A stretch of 64,000 nucleotides of DNA from Hymenobacter edaphi (GTDB taxonomy: Bacteria; Bacteroidota; Bacteroidia; Cytophagales; Hymenobacteraceae): contig NZ_QHKM01000001.1 in assembly GCF_003258365.1 (NCBI RefSeq), positions 1,240,001-1,304,000 of the forward strand, read 5' to 3'. Position 1 is the first letter of the stretch. Each line of letters opens with the position of its first letter. Below the pieces are notes generated by a model. It searched no databases and had not been told where the DNA came from. It worked only from the letters and a program-made list of their open reading frames with translations. Positions 1 through 10,468 of this stretch are shown here, piece after piece. The position numbers and the translations under genes are program-made.

Positions 1-21
1 TAACAATCAACTCTTTAGCAG

Positions 22-1563
22 ATGAACCGCGCCTCCCTGTTGCACATCCTGGACCACGCCAGCGGCATTTCAGAAGCCGAAGTGCGGGAGTTGGAGCAAC
101 TGGCCGCGGCCTTCCCCTACTGCCAGACGGCCCACCTGCTGCTGGCCAAAGCCGCCCACGACCGCGGCAGCATGCTGGCCGGGCAGCGCCTGCGCCGCGC
201 CGCCACCTACGCCGCCGATCGGGAACTGCTGCGCGCCCTGATCGAGCAGCCGGCCGCCGCCGACCGGGTGGCCGTTGGTCCGGCTGCTGAAGCGGAAGTC
301 CCAGCGGCCTCCTATTCTGCTACGTCCGCTGCGGGGGTTGTAGCCGTTCAGTCAGCGGACCAGGCTCCCAGTGCGGCCCCGCTGACCATTACCGAGGAGC
401 CTGCGGTCAGCGAAGTCGCTCCCCCCGCTGCCGATCAGCTCACGGCGGATGAGCCAACTGCTACGCTTGATGCGCCGGCTGCTACTTCCGATGCGGAGTC
501 CGATCTAGCCCTTGCAACGGAAGCAGAATCCCCCGCGGCTGAAACCTCAACAGCGGAGGCTGACTCAGCAGCCCAGGAGCTAGTATCGGATGAAACTACT
601 GTTGCTGCTCCGACCGAAGCGGCCGGTGACACAACAGTCGGAGCCACAAATGAGGCCGCCTTGGATGCTGAATCAGCAGCTGCAATCGGCGCCGGTGAGG
701 TAGCAGAAGCGCCCGTCAGCCTTGAAGCGGCGGGTATTGAGCCAGCTGCTACGAAGGTGGAACCCGCCGCCGACGAGCCCGTTGCCAACTTGGCACCCCC
801 TGACGCGGAATCAGTATCAGCGGACGGCGCGCCCGAAACGGAAGCGACGCCTAAACCCGAAGCCGCCGCTGCGGAAACCGGCCTGATCAGTATTGGCGCA
901 GCGGCCGTCGCTGTGCCGCCATCTTCCATAGCCCTGCTTGCCGCCGCGGCAGCAGCCGACGAGTTGCCCGCAGCCGCGCTGCCCATTCGGCCGCCGGTGG
1001 AAGCGGGCAGTTCCCGCTTCGAGTTCGGCCTGGGCGACGCGCCCGAACCCGGCCCGGCCTACCTGCTGCCCGAGCTGCCCGAGGCGCCTGCGCCCGGCAC
1101 CATCCCGCCCTACCGCGCCGACGAGCTGCTGGCCTACGCCCTGAGCAGCGGCAGCCGCTTCGGGGCCGCCCTCACCCCGCGCGACGCCGAGCTGACCCAC
1201 GACCTGCCCACCGCCGCCGCGTGGCATCCCGACGCGGCCCTGCAGGCCCACGCGGCCGCCCACCGCCCCGCCCTGCCCGCCGTGCCATCCTCGCTGGCGC
1301 TGATTGACAAGTTCTTGCGCAGTCAGCCGCGCATCAAAACCGCCCAGCGCCCCGCCCCGACCGACTCGCCGCAGGCCGATTTGTCGGTGCGCAGCACCAG
1401 CGCGGCGCCCAGCTTGGCATCCGAGAGCCTGGCCAAAATCATGGTCCGGCAGGGGAAAGTCGGGCGGGCCATTGAAATTTACGAGCAGCTCATGCAGCGG
1501 CAGCCGGAAAAAAAGGCGTATTTTGCCGCTCAAATTGACTTACTGAACCAACAACCGGAGTAG
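22..1563 (+). CDS. Hypothetical protein with TPR-like ends and a long Ala/Glu/Pro-rich centre
   Basis: The 513-residue product has two ordered ends joined by low complexity. Residues 1-75 are helical and repeat-like (LLLAKAAHDRG, then LRRAATYAADRELL). The last 40 residues (SESLAKIMVRQGKVGRAIEIYEQL) read as one TPR-type helical pair. Residues of about 90-330 are almost only A, E, P, T, S, V and D, and that stretch is less GC-rich than either end. No signal peptide is seen. The stop codon abuts the secG start, so the two are very likely co-transcribed; proteins of this design often precede secG in Bacteroidota. The function is unknown, and a scaffold or secretion accessory role would be a guess from position only. 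Confidence 0.8.
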   Translation: MNRASLLHILDHASGISEAEVRELEQLAAAFPYCQTAHLLLAKAAHDRGSMLAGQRLRRAATYAADRELLRALIEQPAAADRVAVGPAAEAEVPAASYSATSAAGVVAVQSADQAPSAAPLTITEEPAVSEVAPPAADQLTADEPTATLDAPAATSDAESDLALATEAESPAAETSTAEADSAAQELVSDETTVAAPTEAAGDTTVGATNEAALDAESAAAIGAGEVAEAPVSLEAAGIEPAATKVEPAADEPVANLAPPDAESVSADGAPETEATPKPEAAAAETGLISIGAAAVAVPPSSIALLAAAAAADELPAAALPIRPPVEAGSSRFEFGLGDAPEPGPAYLLPELPEAPAPGTIPPYRADELLAYALSSGSRFGAALTPRDAELTHDLPTAAAWHPDAALQAHAAAHRPALPAVPSSLALIDKFLRSQPRIKTAQRPAPTDSPQADLSVRSTSAAPSLASESLAKIMVRQGKVGRAIEIYEQLMQRQPEKKAYFAAQIDLLNQQPE

Positions 1564-1977
1564 ATGTACACCGCTATTATTGTCATTGCCCTCTTCGTCT
1601 GCTTGCTGCTGGCCCTGGTGGTGCTGGCCCAAAACTCGAAGGGCGGCGGCCTGGCCGGTGGCTTCTCGGCCGGCGGCACGGCCCAGCTCATGGGCGTAAA
1701 GCGCACCGGCGACCTGCTGGAGCGCCTGACCTGGGGCTTCGCCATTGCCCTGATGGTACTGGCTCTGGGCTCGCACGTGGTGCTGAGCACCTCGGGCAAC
1801 GGCCCGGTGCGCAGCGTGAACCAGCAGAAGGCCATGGAGGCCCGCCTGCCCGCTGCCCCGCCCGTAACCGCCCCCGGCGCTCCGGCTCCCGGTGGTGCTG
1901 CCGCTCCGGCCCAGCCGGGCGCTACGGCTCCGGCAGCAACTCAGCCCGCTGCGCCGGCCACGGCCCCGGCTCAGTAA
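1564..1977 (+). CDS. secG: Preprotein translocase subunit SecG
   Basis: SecG is the small accessory subunit of the SecYEG channel in the inner membrane. The 137-residue product has the usual two membrane segments (residues 3-21 and 52-73). Between them is the conserved cytoplasmic loop: QNSKGGGLAGGFSAGG, then a short stretch to RTGDLLERLTW. After residue 90 comes a Pro/Ala/Gly-rich tail of about 45 residues, common in Bacteroidota SecG and absent from the enterobacterial protein. The ATG follows the upstream stop with no gap. A strong hairpin with a T run lies directly downstream, so secG ends the transcript. Confidence 0.95.
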   Translation: MYTAIIVIALFVCLLLALVVLAQNSKGGGLAGGFSAGGTAQLMGVKRTGDLLERLTWGFAIALMVLALGSHVVLSTSGNGPVRSVNQQKAMEARLPAAPPVTAPGAPAPGGAAAPAQPGATAPAATQPAAPATAPAQ

Positions 1978-1997
1978 TCCGCTTCGCCCCGCTTCAG

Positions 1998-2042
1998 ACC
2001 GGCGGCTTTTCGCAGCAGCGAAAAGCCGCCGGTTCTTTTTTG
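1998..2042 (+). terminator. Rho-independent terminator after secG
   Basis: A perfect 13-bp stem (ACCGGCGGCTTTT / AAAAGCCGCCGGT) with a 10-nt loop is followed by TCTTTTTT. It lies 20 bp after the secG stop. Confidence 0.9.
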
Positions 2043-2268
2043 CGGCGTGGCGGCGGCAGTTTGCCTATACTTGCGCCGCTCCGGCCGCCGTCCTGTCAGG
2101 TTGCGTGTCAGGTGCGGGGTCCCAACCCGGGCCGAAAGCTCCCTATTCGGGGGCATTCTGTCAGTTTTGGGCCCGTTGGCCACGGCTGGCACAAGAAATG
2201 CCCGGCCGCTGCCGACTCTATAGTCGTCTTTCCCTCCAACTTCAACATACCAAACCTAACACCACAGT
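2043..2268 (+). promoter_or_regulatory. groES upstream region, no clear known element
   Basis: This 226-bp leader and promoter region precedes groES. I see no CIRCE inverted repeat (TTAGCACTC-type) and no good TAnnTTTG box. A sequence resembling a sigma-54 -24/-12 element (TGGCACAAGAAATGC) lies at 2187-2201, but the -12 half is imperfect. How the heat-shock operon is regulated cannot be read from this sequence. Confidence 0.3.
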
Positions 2269-2556
2269 ATGGCAGTTAGCATCAAACCGCTGGCCGACCG
2301 CGTTATCATCGCGCCGGCTGCCGCCGAAGAGAAAACCAAGTCGGGCATCATCATCCCCGACACGGCCAAGGAAAAGCCGCAGCGCGGCGAAGTAGTGGCC
2401 GTAGGCTCCGGTAAGACCGAAAACGGTACGCTGGTGAAGCCGCAGGTATCGGTGGGCGACCAAGTGCTCTACGGCAAGTACGCCGGCACCGAAATTACCG
2501 TCGACGGCCAGGACTACCTCATCATGAAGGAGTCGGACATTTTCGCCATCCTGTAA
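2269..2556 (+). CDS. groS: Co-chaperonin GroES
   Basis: This 95-residue protein is the lid of the GroEL folding chamber. It has the expected length and the family landmarks: the N-terminal KPLADRVII strand, the mobile loop rich in E/K/T/S ending in [16 protein letters not shown], and the C-terminal [13 protein letters not shown] strand. It is 33 bp upstream of groEL on the same strand, the standard groESL operon. Confidence 0.98.
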   Translation: MAVSIKPLADRVIIAPAAAEEKTKSGIIIPDTAKEKPQRGEVVAVGSGKTENGTLVKPQVSVGDQVLYGKYAGTEITVDGQDYLIMKESDIFAIL

Positions 2557-2580
2557 GCATTTCCCCCCTAATACCTATAG

Positions 2581-4233
<1,653 letters not shown>

Positions 4234-4266
4234 TCAGCCGGCCCGAGCTGCACGGCTCTGGTTTAC

Positions 4267-4306
4267 TAAAAAGCCCCGCTGGACCTGGTCCGGCGGGGCT
4301 TTTTTG
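4267..4306. terminator. Bidirectional terminator between groEL and the MFS gene
   Basis: The stem AAAAGCCCCGC..GG / CC..GCGGGGCTTTT is flanked by A and T runs. It sits between convergent genes and can serve both strands. Confidence 0.9.
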
Positions 4307-4324
4307 CGTGGTAGGCAGTCGGCT

Positions 4325-5653
4325 TTAGCGGCCTTGCCACCAGGCCAGCAGCACTTCGCCCAGCACTCCACCGAGGCGGCTCATGATGAAGCCTACCGCC
4401 ATCAGCAGGGCCAAGTGCCGGACCGGGGCGCGCCGGGCCGTCAGCGTAGGCAGCAGCACGTTCAGGACGTTGTTGGCCGGATAGAGCAGCACCATGGCAG
4501 CCAAGGCCAGGGCCCAACTGTTGGCCGACGCAGATACAGGGGCAGCCGCGGGCGTGGTATTCAGGGCCAAGGCGGCTAGCCAAAGCAGTACCGATAGGCC
4601 GAGCACAATTCCGCAGGCAACAACGAGGCGGCCCAGTGGCCCCGGCCCGCCAGCCGGCTGCCGGCTGACCCACAGCCAAGCGAGCAGCAGCCCCACCAAC
4701 GGCCCGGCCACCATCAGTCCGATGCTCAGCGACGAGCTCATTTGCATGCCGTCGTAGCTCAGGCCTGGCATCAGCACCATTAGCACCACCGTCAGCACGT
4801 CGGTCAGCATGAGCACGACCAGCAGCCCGAGGCGGCGCAGGCCGACCCGGAAGCTGCAGTAAATCAAGGCAGCTGAAACCAACGCTGCACTGAGCAACTG
4901 CAATATCCAAACGGGCTCGGCTCGCAACAGCCACCAGGCACTGCCGGCCGCCAGGAACATCAGCCCAATTGATGGGCCCAGCCACAAACGGCCCGGCGAC
5001 GGGGATTCTTCGGTTTCCGCTGCATCCGCCTTGGGCAGCAGCGCCAGCAACATGACCACAGCGGCAGCACTGGCGGCCGTCATACCCAAGCCCGTGGGGT
5101 AGCCAAACCCCGAGGCAAGAGGTATGACCACCGTCGAGGCCATGAACGCCCCGGCCATGACGAAAGCCGTCAGCAACACAAAGCTCGTCAGCAGGTTACG
5201 CAAATCCTCGCGAGTAAACAGCTGGCCTGCTGAAGCGTACAGTGCGGGGGCCAGCAGCGCGTTGCCAATGACCTGTAGCACCAAGCCGATGCACACGAGC
5301 TCCCACGCAAAAGCACTGCTTAGGCTGGCGCCGACCAGTACCAATTGCCCCACCAGCAGCACTACGCCGCCGGCCAGCCGAGCGCGGGCCAGGCCCCAAT
5401 ATCGGTCGGCAATGAACGCTCCGGCCAGCGGCAGCAGGCACAGCAGCGCATCAATCGTGGTGAGCAAGGGGCTAACCCGGGCCCGCGGCACCTGCAGCTG
5501 CTCCACCAGAAAGATGGTCAGGACGCTGCGGGTGCCGTAGTAAGTCAGGCGCTCCAGGCCGATGATCATGCCCAGCCAAAGCAGGTTCGGGGCAGCCGAG
5601 GTACGGGGGCGGGTCTGCGGCCGGGCTGGCAAGGTGACGTATTGGTGCGTCAT
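4325..5653 (-). CDS. MFS/POT-like transporter (divergent proton-dependent oligopeptide family)
   Basis: About 442 residues, hydrophobic throughout, with 12 or more predicted membrane segments. The N-terminal GLERLTYYGTRSVLTIFL and the loop motif ADRYWGLARA resemble the POT/PTR2 signatures (ERFSYYGMRALL and ADRYWG) seen in the next gene upstream, so it is probably a divergent paralogue in an inner-membrane transport role. The open frame extends upstream to 5761, but that would cross the terminator of the neighbouring gene. The ATG at 5653 (MTHQYVTLP) is therefore preferred. The substrate is unknown. Confidence 0.75.
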   Translation of the reverse strand: MTHQYVTLPARPQTRPRTSAAPNLLWLGMIIGLERLTYYGTRSVLTIFLVEQLQVPRARVSPLLTTIDALLCLLPLAGAFIADRYWGLARARLAGGVVLLVGQLVLVGASLSSAFAWELVCIGLVLQVIGNALLAPALYASAGQLFTREDLRNLLTSFVLLTAFVMAGAFMASTVVIPLASGFGYPTGLGMTAASAAAVVMLLALLPKADAAETEESPSPGRLWLGPSIGLMFLAAGSAWWLLRAEPVWILQLLSAALVSAALIYCSFRVGLRRLGLLVVLMLTDVLTVVLMVLMPGLSYDGMQMSSSLSIGLMVAGPLVGLLLAWLWVSRQPAGGPGPLGRLVVACGIVLGLSVLLWLAALALNTTPAAAPVSASANSWALALAAMVLLYPANNVLNVLLPTLTARRAPVRHLALLMAVGFIMSRLGGVLGEVLLAWWQGR

Positions 5654-5670
5654 ATGCGCGAATAAGGGCG

Positions 5671-5706
5671 AAAAAAAGCCCGCCGAAATCAATCGACGGG
5701 CTTGGT
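5671..5706 (-). terminator. Terminator of the POT transporter gene
   Basis: On the minus strand an imperfect AAGCCCG..CG / CG..CGGGCTT stem is followed by seven T residues, 30 bp past the stop at 5736. Confidence 0.85.
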
Positions 5707-5735
5707 AATAATCAGGCTGACCGAAGTAGGGGCGC

Positions 5736-7472
5736 TTACGCCACCGGCGCCACCGGCTCATCCATCATCTTCGTCAGCTTGCGGTAGATGACGAACAGGA
5801 TCAGCGAAGCGGCTGCCGACAGCACCACGAAAATCATGAAGAAGTCGTAGAGGCTGTGGATCTGGTAGCCCAGGAACGAGGGCCACTGGTAAGGAATTTC
5901 CAGCTCCTTCAGCTTGGCTACCACCTCGGCCGTGGCCTGCTGGGTGCCGTTGAGGATGGCGGGCAGGTCGATGCCCGCGTCGGCGGCTTTCTTGAACTCG
6001 CCGGGGCCGGCCGGGTACAGGCCCGACAGCACGCCGGCCAGCTTGTTGCCGGCGGCGGTAGCCAGGAACCACACGGCCATCAGCAGCGAAGCGAAGCGGG
6101 CCGGGGCCAGCTTATTGACCAGCGCCAGGCCGATGGGCGACAGGCACAGCTCGCCGAAGGTGTGCAGCAAGTACATGGTAATCAGCCAGAACATGCTCAC
6201 TTTGGTGTTGGCATCCACGCCCTTCACGCCGAAGGCAATGATGAGGTAGCCCACGGCCAGCAGCATCAGGCCGATGGACATTTTCAGCGGCGAGGACGGC
6301 TCGTTGCGGCCCAGACCACCCCAGAGCACGGCGAAAATCGGCGCGAAGATGATGATGAACAGCGCGTTGGCCGACTGGAAGAACGAGGCCGGCACGGTGT
6401 AGGTGCTGGTTAGCTGCCGGTTGGTTTGCTCGTCGGCAAAGAAGGTGAGCGAGGCCCCGGCCTGCTCAAACGCGCCCCAGAAGAAGATTACGAAGAAGCT
6501 CAGGATCAGAATCACGTAGATTTTTTCCCGCTCCCGGCTGCTCAGCGACGAATCCGACAGCACGGCCATGGGCATCACAATCATGGCCGAGAAGACCAGC
6601 GCGCCCACCCAGTCGTAGTTCATCAGCCAGGCAATGGCGGCGTATACCACCACGAACACGCCGATGAGCATGGGCAGCTTGCTGGCGAAGCCCTTGGCGG
6701 CCGGCTGGGCAATGGTTTCGCTGCGTACCGGCGAATCGGTGTTCACGGGCACCTGCGGGGCGTGCTCCACGGTGCGCTCGGGCTTGGCGCCCAGCGGCGC
6801 GCCCGAGGCGGTTACCACGTACTTTTTCTTGAACAGCTCGAAGGTGAGCGAGCCGATGAGCATGCCAATGCCGGCGGCGAGGAAGCCCCACTTGAAGTCG
6901 GCGGGGTTGCCCGTGTCGCCCAGGGTGCCGCAGACCAGCGGCGAGAAGAATGCGCCGAGGTTGATGCCCATGTAGAAGATGGTGTAGGCCGCGTCGATGC
7001 GCTTGTCGCCGGCGGGGTACAGCGTACCCACCATCGAGGAAATATTCGGTTTGAAGAAGCCGTTGCCGAAAATCAGGCAGCCCAGGCCCAGGAAAAACAG
7101 GGCCAGCTGCATGGTGGGCACGGTGGTCTGGCCGGCTTCGTAGAAGGAAGCACTGAAAAACAGCGCGAACTGCCCCAGCGCCATAACCAAGCCCCCCACC
7201 AGAATGGAGCGGCGGTTGCCCCAGTAGCGGTCGGCCACGTAGCCCCCGAGCAGCGGCGTGAGGTAGACCAGCGAGGTGTAGTTGCCGTAGATGAGCGAGG
7301 ACGTCTCCTTATTTAGGAGCAGGGCCTTGATCATGTACAGCGACAACAGGGCGCGCATGCCGTAATAGCTGAAACGCTCCCACATTTCGGTGGCGAAGAG
7401 CACGTACAGGCCCTTCGGGTGCCCGGAGCTGGTGGGAGTCGGCGGCGGCGCCTGGGCGGTGGCTACTTGCAT
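5736..7472 (-). CDS. POT-family peptide MFS transporter
   Basis: The 578-residue protein is a proton-coupled di/tripeptide symporter of the inner membrane. It carries the PTR2 signatures: EMWERFSYYGMRALLSLY at residues 29-46, ADRYWGNRRSI near residue 80, and the FYMGINLGAFFSP motif near residue 168. Twelve core membrane helices plus the two extra helices common in bacterial POTs fit the length. Divergent to pckA across a 230-bp region with a PurR/LacI-like palindrome, so it may share that control. Its own -7 element may be TACCTTTT at 7505-7512 on the minus strand. Confidence 0.93.
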   Translation of the reverse strand: MQVATAQAPPPTPTSSGHPKGLYVLFATEMWERFSYYGMRALLSLYMIKALLLNKETSSLIYGNYTSLVYLTPLLGGYVADRYWGNRRSILVGGLVMALGQFALFFSASFYEAGQTTVPTMQLALFFLGLGCLIFGNGFFKPNISSMVGTLYPAGDKRIDAAYTIFYMGINLGAFFSPLVCGTLGDTGNPADFKWGFLAAGIGMLIGSLTFELFKKKYVVTASGAPLGAKPERTVEHAPQVPVNTDSPVRSETIAQPAAKGFASKLPMLIGVFVVVYAAIAWLMNYDWVGALVFSAMIVMPMAVLSDSSLSSREREKIYVILILSFFVIFFWGAFEQAGASLTFFADEQTNRQLTSTYTVPASFFQSANALFIIIFAPIFAVLWGGLGRNEPSSPLKMSIGLMLLAVGYLIIAFGVKGVDANTKVSMFWLITMYLLHTFGELCLSPIGLALVNKLAPARFASLLMAVWFLATAAGNKLAGVLSGLYPAGPGEFKKAADAGIDLPAILNGTQQATAEVVAKLKELEIPYQWPSFLGYQIHSLYDFFMIFVVLSAAASLILFVIYRKLTKMMDEPVAPVA

Positions 7473-7614
7473 GAGTGCGGGGTAAGTGGGGTAAGAGTGA
7501 GAGAAAAAGGTAGCAAAAAAGCCCGACAGCGGCCGTGGCGGGGCTGGGGCTTACGGGTAAATCTAAGAAATCTTTCTAATTTCTGGTGTCGTAACCAACC
7601 TTACAAGTGTTAGC

Positions 7615-7654
7615 GCAAACGTTTGCAGTCCTAACGGTTTTTCGCCTACTTTTG
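7615..7654 (+). promoter_or_regulatory. pckA promoter with LacI/PurR-type operator
   Basis: The -7 element TACTTTTG (7647-7654) fits the Bacteroidota TAnnTTTG consensus, and TTTG at 7622-7625 sits 21 bp upstream as the -33 element. That TTTG is the right half of a perfect 12-bp palindrome, GCAAACGTTTGC (7615-7626), which is the core of the PurR/CcpA-like LacI-family operator. A protein bound here would cover the -33 box. Confidence 0.65.
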
Positions 7655-7705
7655 TCCCACTAATCCCCTGTCCCCACCCCATTTCCAATCCCACAGTCTG
7701 TGCTT

Positions 7706-9331
7706 ATGATGGAAACTGCTGCTTCCACCTCTGCCATGAACCGCCTCAAGCCGCTGGGCATCAGCCAGGCGAAAGAGGTTTGCCTGAACCTGACGCCTGC
7801 CGAACTGGTGGAAGAGGCGCTCAAAAACGGCGAAGGCACCCTGACCGACACCGGCGCCCTGATGGCCGACACCGGCAAGTTTACTGGCCGCTCGCCCAAG
7901 GACCGCTTCGTCGTGAAGGACGAGAGCACCGCCGACTCGGTGTGGTGGGGCGACATCAACATCGCCTTCGACCCCGAGAAGTTCGACCAGCTGCACGAGA
8001 AGATGGTGGCTTACCTGGCCGACAAGAAAATCTACGTGCGCGACGCCTACGCCGGGGCCCACCCCGACTACCAGCTGAAGCTGCGCGTGGTCAACGAGCT
8101 GGCCTGGCACAACCTGTTCTGCAACAACATGTTCCTGCGCCCCGAAGCCGGCGCGGACACCAGCTGGACGCCGGACTTCTCCATCATCTGCGCCCCCGGC
8201 TTCGAGGCCGACCCGGCCGTGGACGGCACCCGGCAGGCCAACTTCGCCATCCTGAACTTCTCGAAGAAGATGATTCTGATCGGCGGCACGGGCTACGCCG
8301 GCGAGATGAAAAAGGGCATCTTCGGGGTACTGAACTACCTGCTGCCCCACGAGCACAACACGCTGGCCATGCACTGCTCGGCCAACGTGGGCAAGCAGGG
8401 CGACACGGCCATTTTCTTCGGCCTCTCGGGCACGGGCAAGACGACCCTGTCGGCCGACCCGAACCGCGGCCTGGTGGGCGACGACGAACACGGCTGGATG
8501 CCGGGCGAGGCGGGCATCTTCAACTTCGAGGGGGGCTGCTACGCCAAGGTTATCGACCTCTCGCGCGAGAAGGAGCCCGAAATCTGGGACGCCATCAAGT
8601 TTGGCAGCATCGTGGAGAATACCCGCTTCCTGCCGGGCACCCACACGGTGGACTACGCCAACAAATCGGTGACGGAAAACACCCGCACGGCCTACCCCAT
8701 CAACTTCATCCCCAACGCGGTGGAGCCCTCGGTGGCCGGCGTGCCGAAGAACATCTTCTTCCTGACGGCCGACGCCTTTGGCGTGATTCCGCCCATCAGC
8801 AAGCTGGACAAGTCGCACGCCATGTACCACTTCATGTCGGGCTACACCGCCAAGGTGGCCGGCACGGAAATGGGCGTGACCGAGCCGCAGACCACTTTCT
8901 CGGCCTGCTTCGGCCAGGTGTTCCTGCCGCTGCACCCCACCAAGTACGCCGAAATGCTGGGCCAGAAAATGGAAGAGCACCCCGACGTGAACGTGTGGCT
9001 GATCAACACCGGCTGGACGGGCGGCGCCTACGGCACCGGCCACCGCATGAAGCTCGGCTACACCCGCGCCATGATTACGGCCGCGCTGGAAGGCAAGCTG
9101 AACGACGTGGAATTCCACAAGCACCCGATTTTCGGGGTGGAAGTGCCCGCTTCGGTGCCCGGCGTGCCGGAAGAAATCCTGGAGCCGCGCAACACCTGGG
9201 CCGACAAGGAAGCCTACGACAAAACGGCCAACGACCTGGCCCACAAGTTTGTCGACAACTTCCAGAAGTTTGCCGACTTCGCCAACGAAGAAATCCTGGC
9301 TGGCGCCCCCAAGGCCGCCGTGGAAGCCTAA
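7706..9331 (+). CDS. pckA: Phosphoenolpyruvate carboxykinase (ATP)
   Basis: Converts oxaloacetate plus ATP to phosphoenolpyruvate, CO2 and ADP, the entry to gluconeogenesis. The 541-residue length fits the ATP-dependent class. Visible motifs are TGRSPKDRFVV near residue 53, the P-loop GLSGTGKTTLSADP near residue 237, the metal-site GDDEHGW just after it, and ENTRFLPGTH near residue 307. A GTG six bases upstream and a second ATG at 7709 are alternative starts; the ATG at 7706 is chosen. The gene has its own promoter with an overlapping operator-like palindrome and ends at a good terminator, so it is monocistronic. Confidence 0.98.
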   Translation: MMETAASTSAMNRLKPLGISQAKEVCLNLTPAELVEEALKNGEGTLTDTGALMADTGKFTGRSPKDRFVVKDESTADSVWWGDINIAFDPEKFDQLHEKMVAYLADKKIYVRDAYAGAHPDYQLKLRVVNELAWHNLFCNNMFLRPEAGADTSWTPDFSIICAPGFEADPAVDGTRQANFAILNFSKKMILIGGTGYAGEMKKGIFGVLNYLLPHEHNTLAMHCSANVGKQGDTAIFFGLSGTGKTTLSADPNRGLVGDDEHGWMPGEAGIFNFEGGCYAKVIDLSREKEPEIWDAIKFGSIVENTRFLPGTHTVDYANKSVTENTRTAYPINFIPNAVEPSVAGVPKNIFFLTADAFGVIPPISKLDKSHAMYHFMSGYTAKVAGTEMGVTEPQTTFSACFGQVFLPLHPTKYAEMLGQKMEEHPDVNVWLINTGWTGGAYGTGHRMKLGYTRAMITAALEGKLNDVEFHKHPIFGVEVPASVPGVPEEILEPRNTWADKEAYDKTANDLAHKFVDNFQKFADFANEEILAGAPKAAVEA

Positions 9332-9373
9332 AATCCGCTTAACCCACTACCAACCACTCATTCACTCACCAAG

Positions 9374-9410
9374 GAAAACCCCGCTGGCAGCTGCCGGCGG
9401 GGCTTTTTGT
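9374..9410 (+). terminator. Terminator after pckA
   Basis: The stem CCCCGC.GGCAG / CTGCC.GCGGGG is followed by CTTTTTG; A residues precede it. Confidence 0.88.
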
Positions 9411-9420
9411 TTAACCGAGT

Positions 9421-9969
9421 TCAGTGCTGGTAGCTGATTTCGACGGGGTGGCCCAGTGCCGTCAGCAGTTGCCGTAGCTGGTCGTATACCGACGTATCGG
9501 CTTCAATAAATTCCCCGGCTTCGCTCTGCAGATAGCGGCACTGCAAACAAATATTCAACACCTCCACAAGGTGGCCCGCGGAATCGTGAAACACCAGCGC
9601 GTCGCGGAAAATCGGGCGGCAGCCGGCGGCCAGGCTATTATTTACCGCAGTGGTGAGAATACCGCGCAGCCGTTCGGTCTGCTTATCGATTCCAACAAAG
9701 CGGGCAACGGGGCTGGCGGTAACGTCGAAACTGCCCGCCGCAGTAGTCAGGGGTACGTCCTGGCGCTGGCCAAATTGCGCCAACTCTTTCAGGCGCTGCC
9801 GCAACGCGCGCTGCCGCATGAAGCGGGCCGTAAGCAGCTCCAGCTGAGTGGCTTTCTGAAGCTCCGCCGCCGCCTGTTTCAACCGTTGCAGCTTGGGGCC
9901 GCGGTTGAAGGAATAGGTGACGATGTGGTCGAAGGGCGGCAGGCGCTGCCAGAATTCGGCGGAAGTCAT
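9421..9969 (-). CDS. Hypothetical protein, second gene of a coupled pair
   Basis: The 182-residue product has no signal peptide or membrane segment. Its N-terminal third is strongly helical and basic (RLKQAAAELQKATQLELLTARFMRQRALRQRLKEL is one predicted coiled region, residues 29-63). The rest is mixed alpha/beta, with a single CLQC pair near residue 142 that could bind metal. The ATG overlaps the stop of the upstream gene as ATGA, a sign of translational coupling. I do not recognise the family. Confidence 0.65.
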   Translation of the reverse strand: MTSAEFWQRLPPFDHIVTYSFNRGPKLQRLKQAAAELQKATQLELLTARFMRQRALRQRLKELAQFGQRQDVPLTTAAGSFDVTASPVARFVGIDKQTERLRGILTTAVNNSLAAGCRPIFRDALVFHDSAGHLVEVLNICLQCRYLQSEAGEFIEADTSVYDQLRQLLTALGHPVEISYQH

Positions 9970-10388
9970 GCCAGCGTCTCCCCTACCAGCTCACTGAACT
10001 GGTGCTTTTCGGCTAGCCGCTCGATGTTGGCCTCGGCCTCCTTTTTGGCGCTGAAGCCCCGGATCAGCCAGATCAGGCCGCCGAGCATCAGGCCGTAGAA
10101 AATCACGTAGGTGTCGCCGTCCAGGGCCAGGTAAAGCAAGAAATGGAAGGCGGCACCGGCGGCCAGTAGCACTGCGCCGATCAGTTGGTGCATGTCGGCC
10201 GCTTTGCTGGCTTTGCGCTGCTCCGCCAGGTGGTAGAGCAGGAAGCTGCGGTAATACTGCCGGGCCAGCGCGGGCGCTTCGGCTTCGGCGGCGCCCTCCG
10301 CCACCAACATGTGGCTGACGGCCTCGGGCGACTGGCCCAGTCGATACAGTTCAGTGGCCCGCTGGTGGCTGTAGTTGGTGCGAAGCAT
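9966..10388 (-). CDS. Small membrane protein of unknown function
   Basis: About 140 residues. Residues 1-60 are soluble and helical (YRLGQSPEAVSHMLVAEG), followed by two adjacent membrane segments (residues about 70-85 and 93-108, LIGAVLLAAGAAFHFLLYLAL and VIFYGLMLGGLIWLI) and a charged helical tail. The frame opens upstream to a TTG at 10415, but the ATG at 10388 (MLRTNYSHQ) is preferred because a near-consensus TACCTTGG -7 box lies just upstream of it. Its stop overlaps the start of the next gene by 4 bp, so the two products are probably made together and may interact. Confidence 0.7.
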   Translation of the reverse strand: MLRTNYSHQRATELYRLGQSPEAVSHMLVAEGAAEAEAPALARQYYRSFLLYHLAEQRKASKAADMHQLIGAVLLAAGAAFHFLLYLALDGDTYVIFYGLMLGGLIWLIRGFSAKKEAEANIERLAEKHQFSELVGETLA

Positions 10389-10468
10389 TGTGCTGAGCGG
10401 AATAAGACCGACCAAGGTAGCCCGGGCTCTGGCCCAGCCAAGTCATTCAGCTGCCCGGGCGCAGACGG

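Noticed and set aside
2187-2201. Sigma-54-like TGGCAC-N5-ATGC before groES
   Set aside because: The -12 element is imperfect and groESL is not usually sigma-54 dependent; one chance match is likely.
5653-5761. N-terminal extension of the MFS transporter
   Set aside because: It would begin inside the neighbouring gene and cross its terminator.
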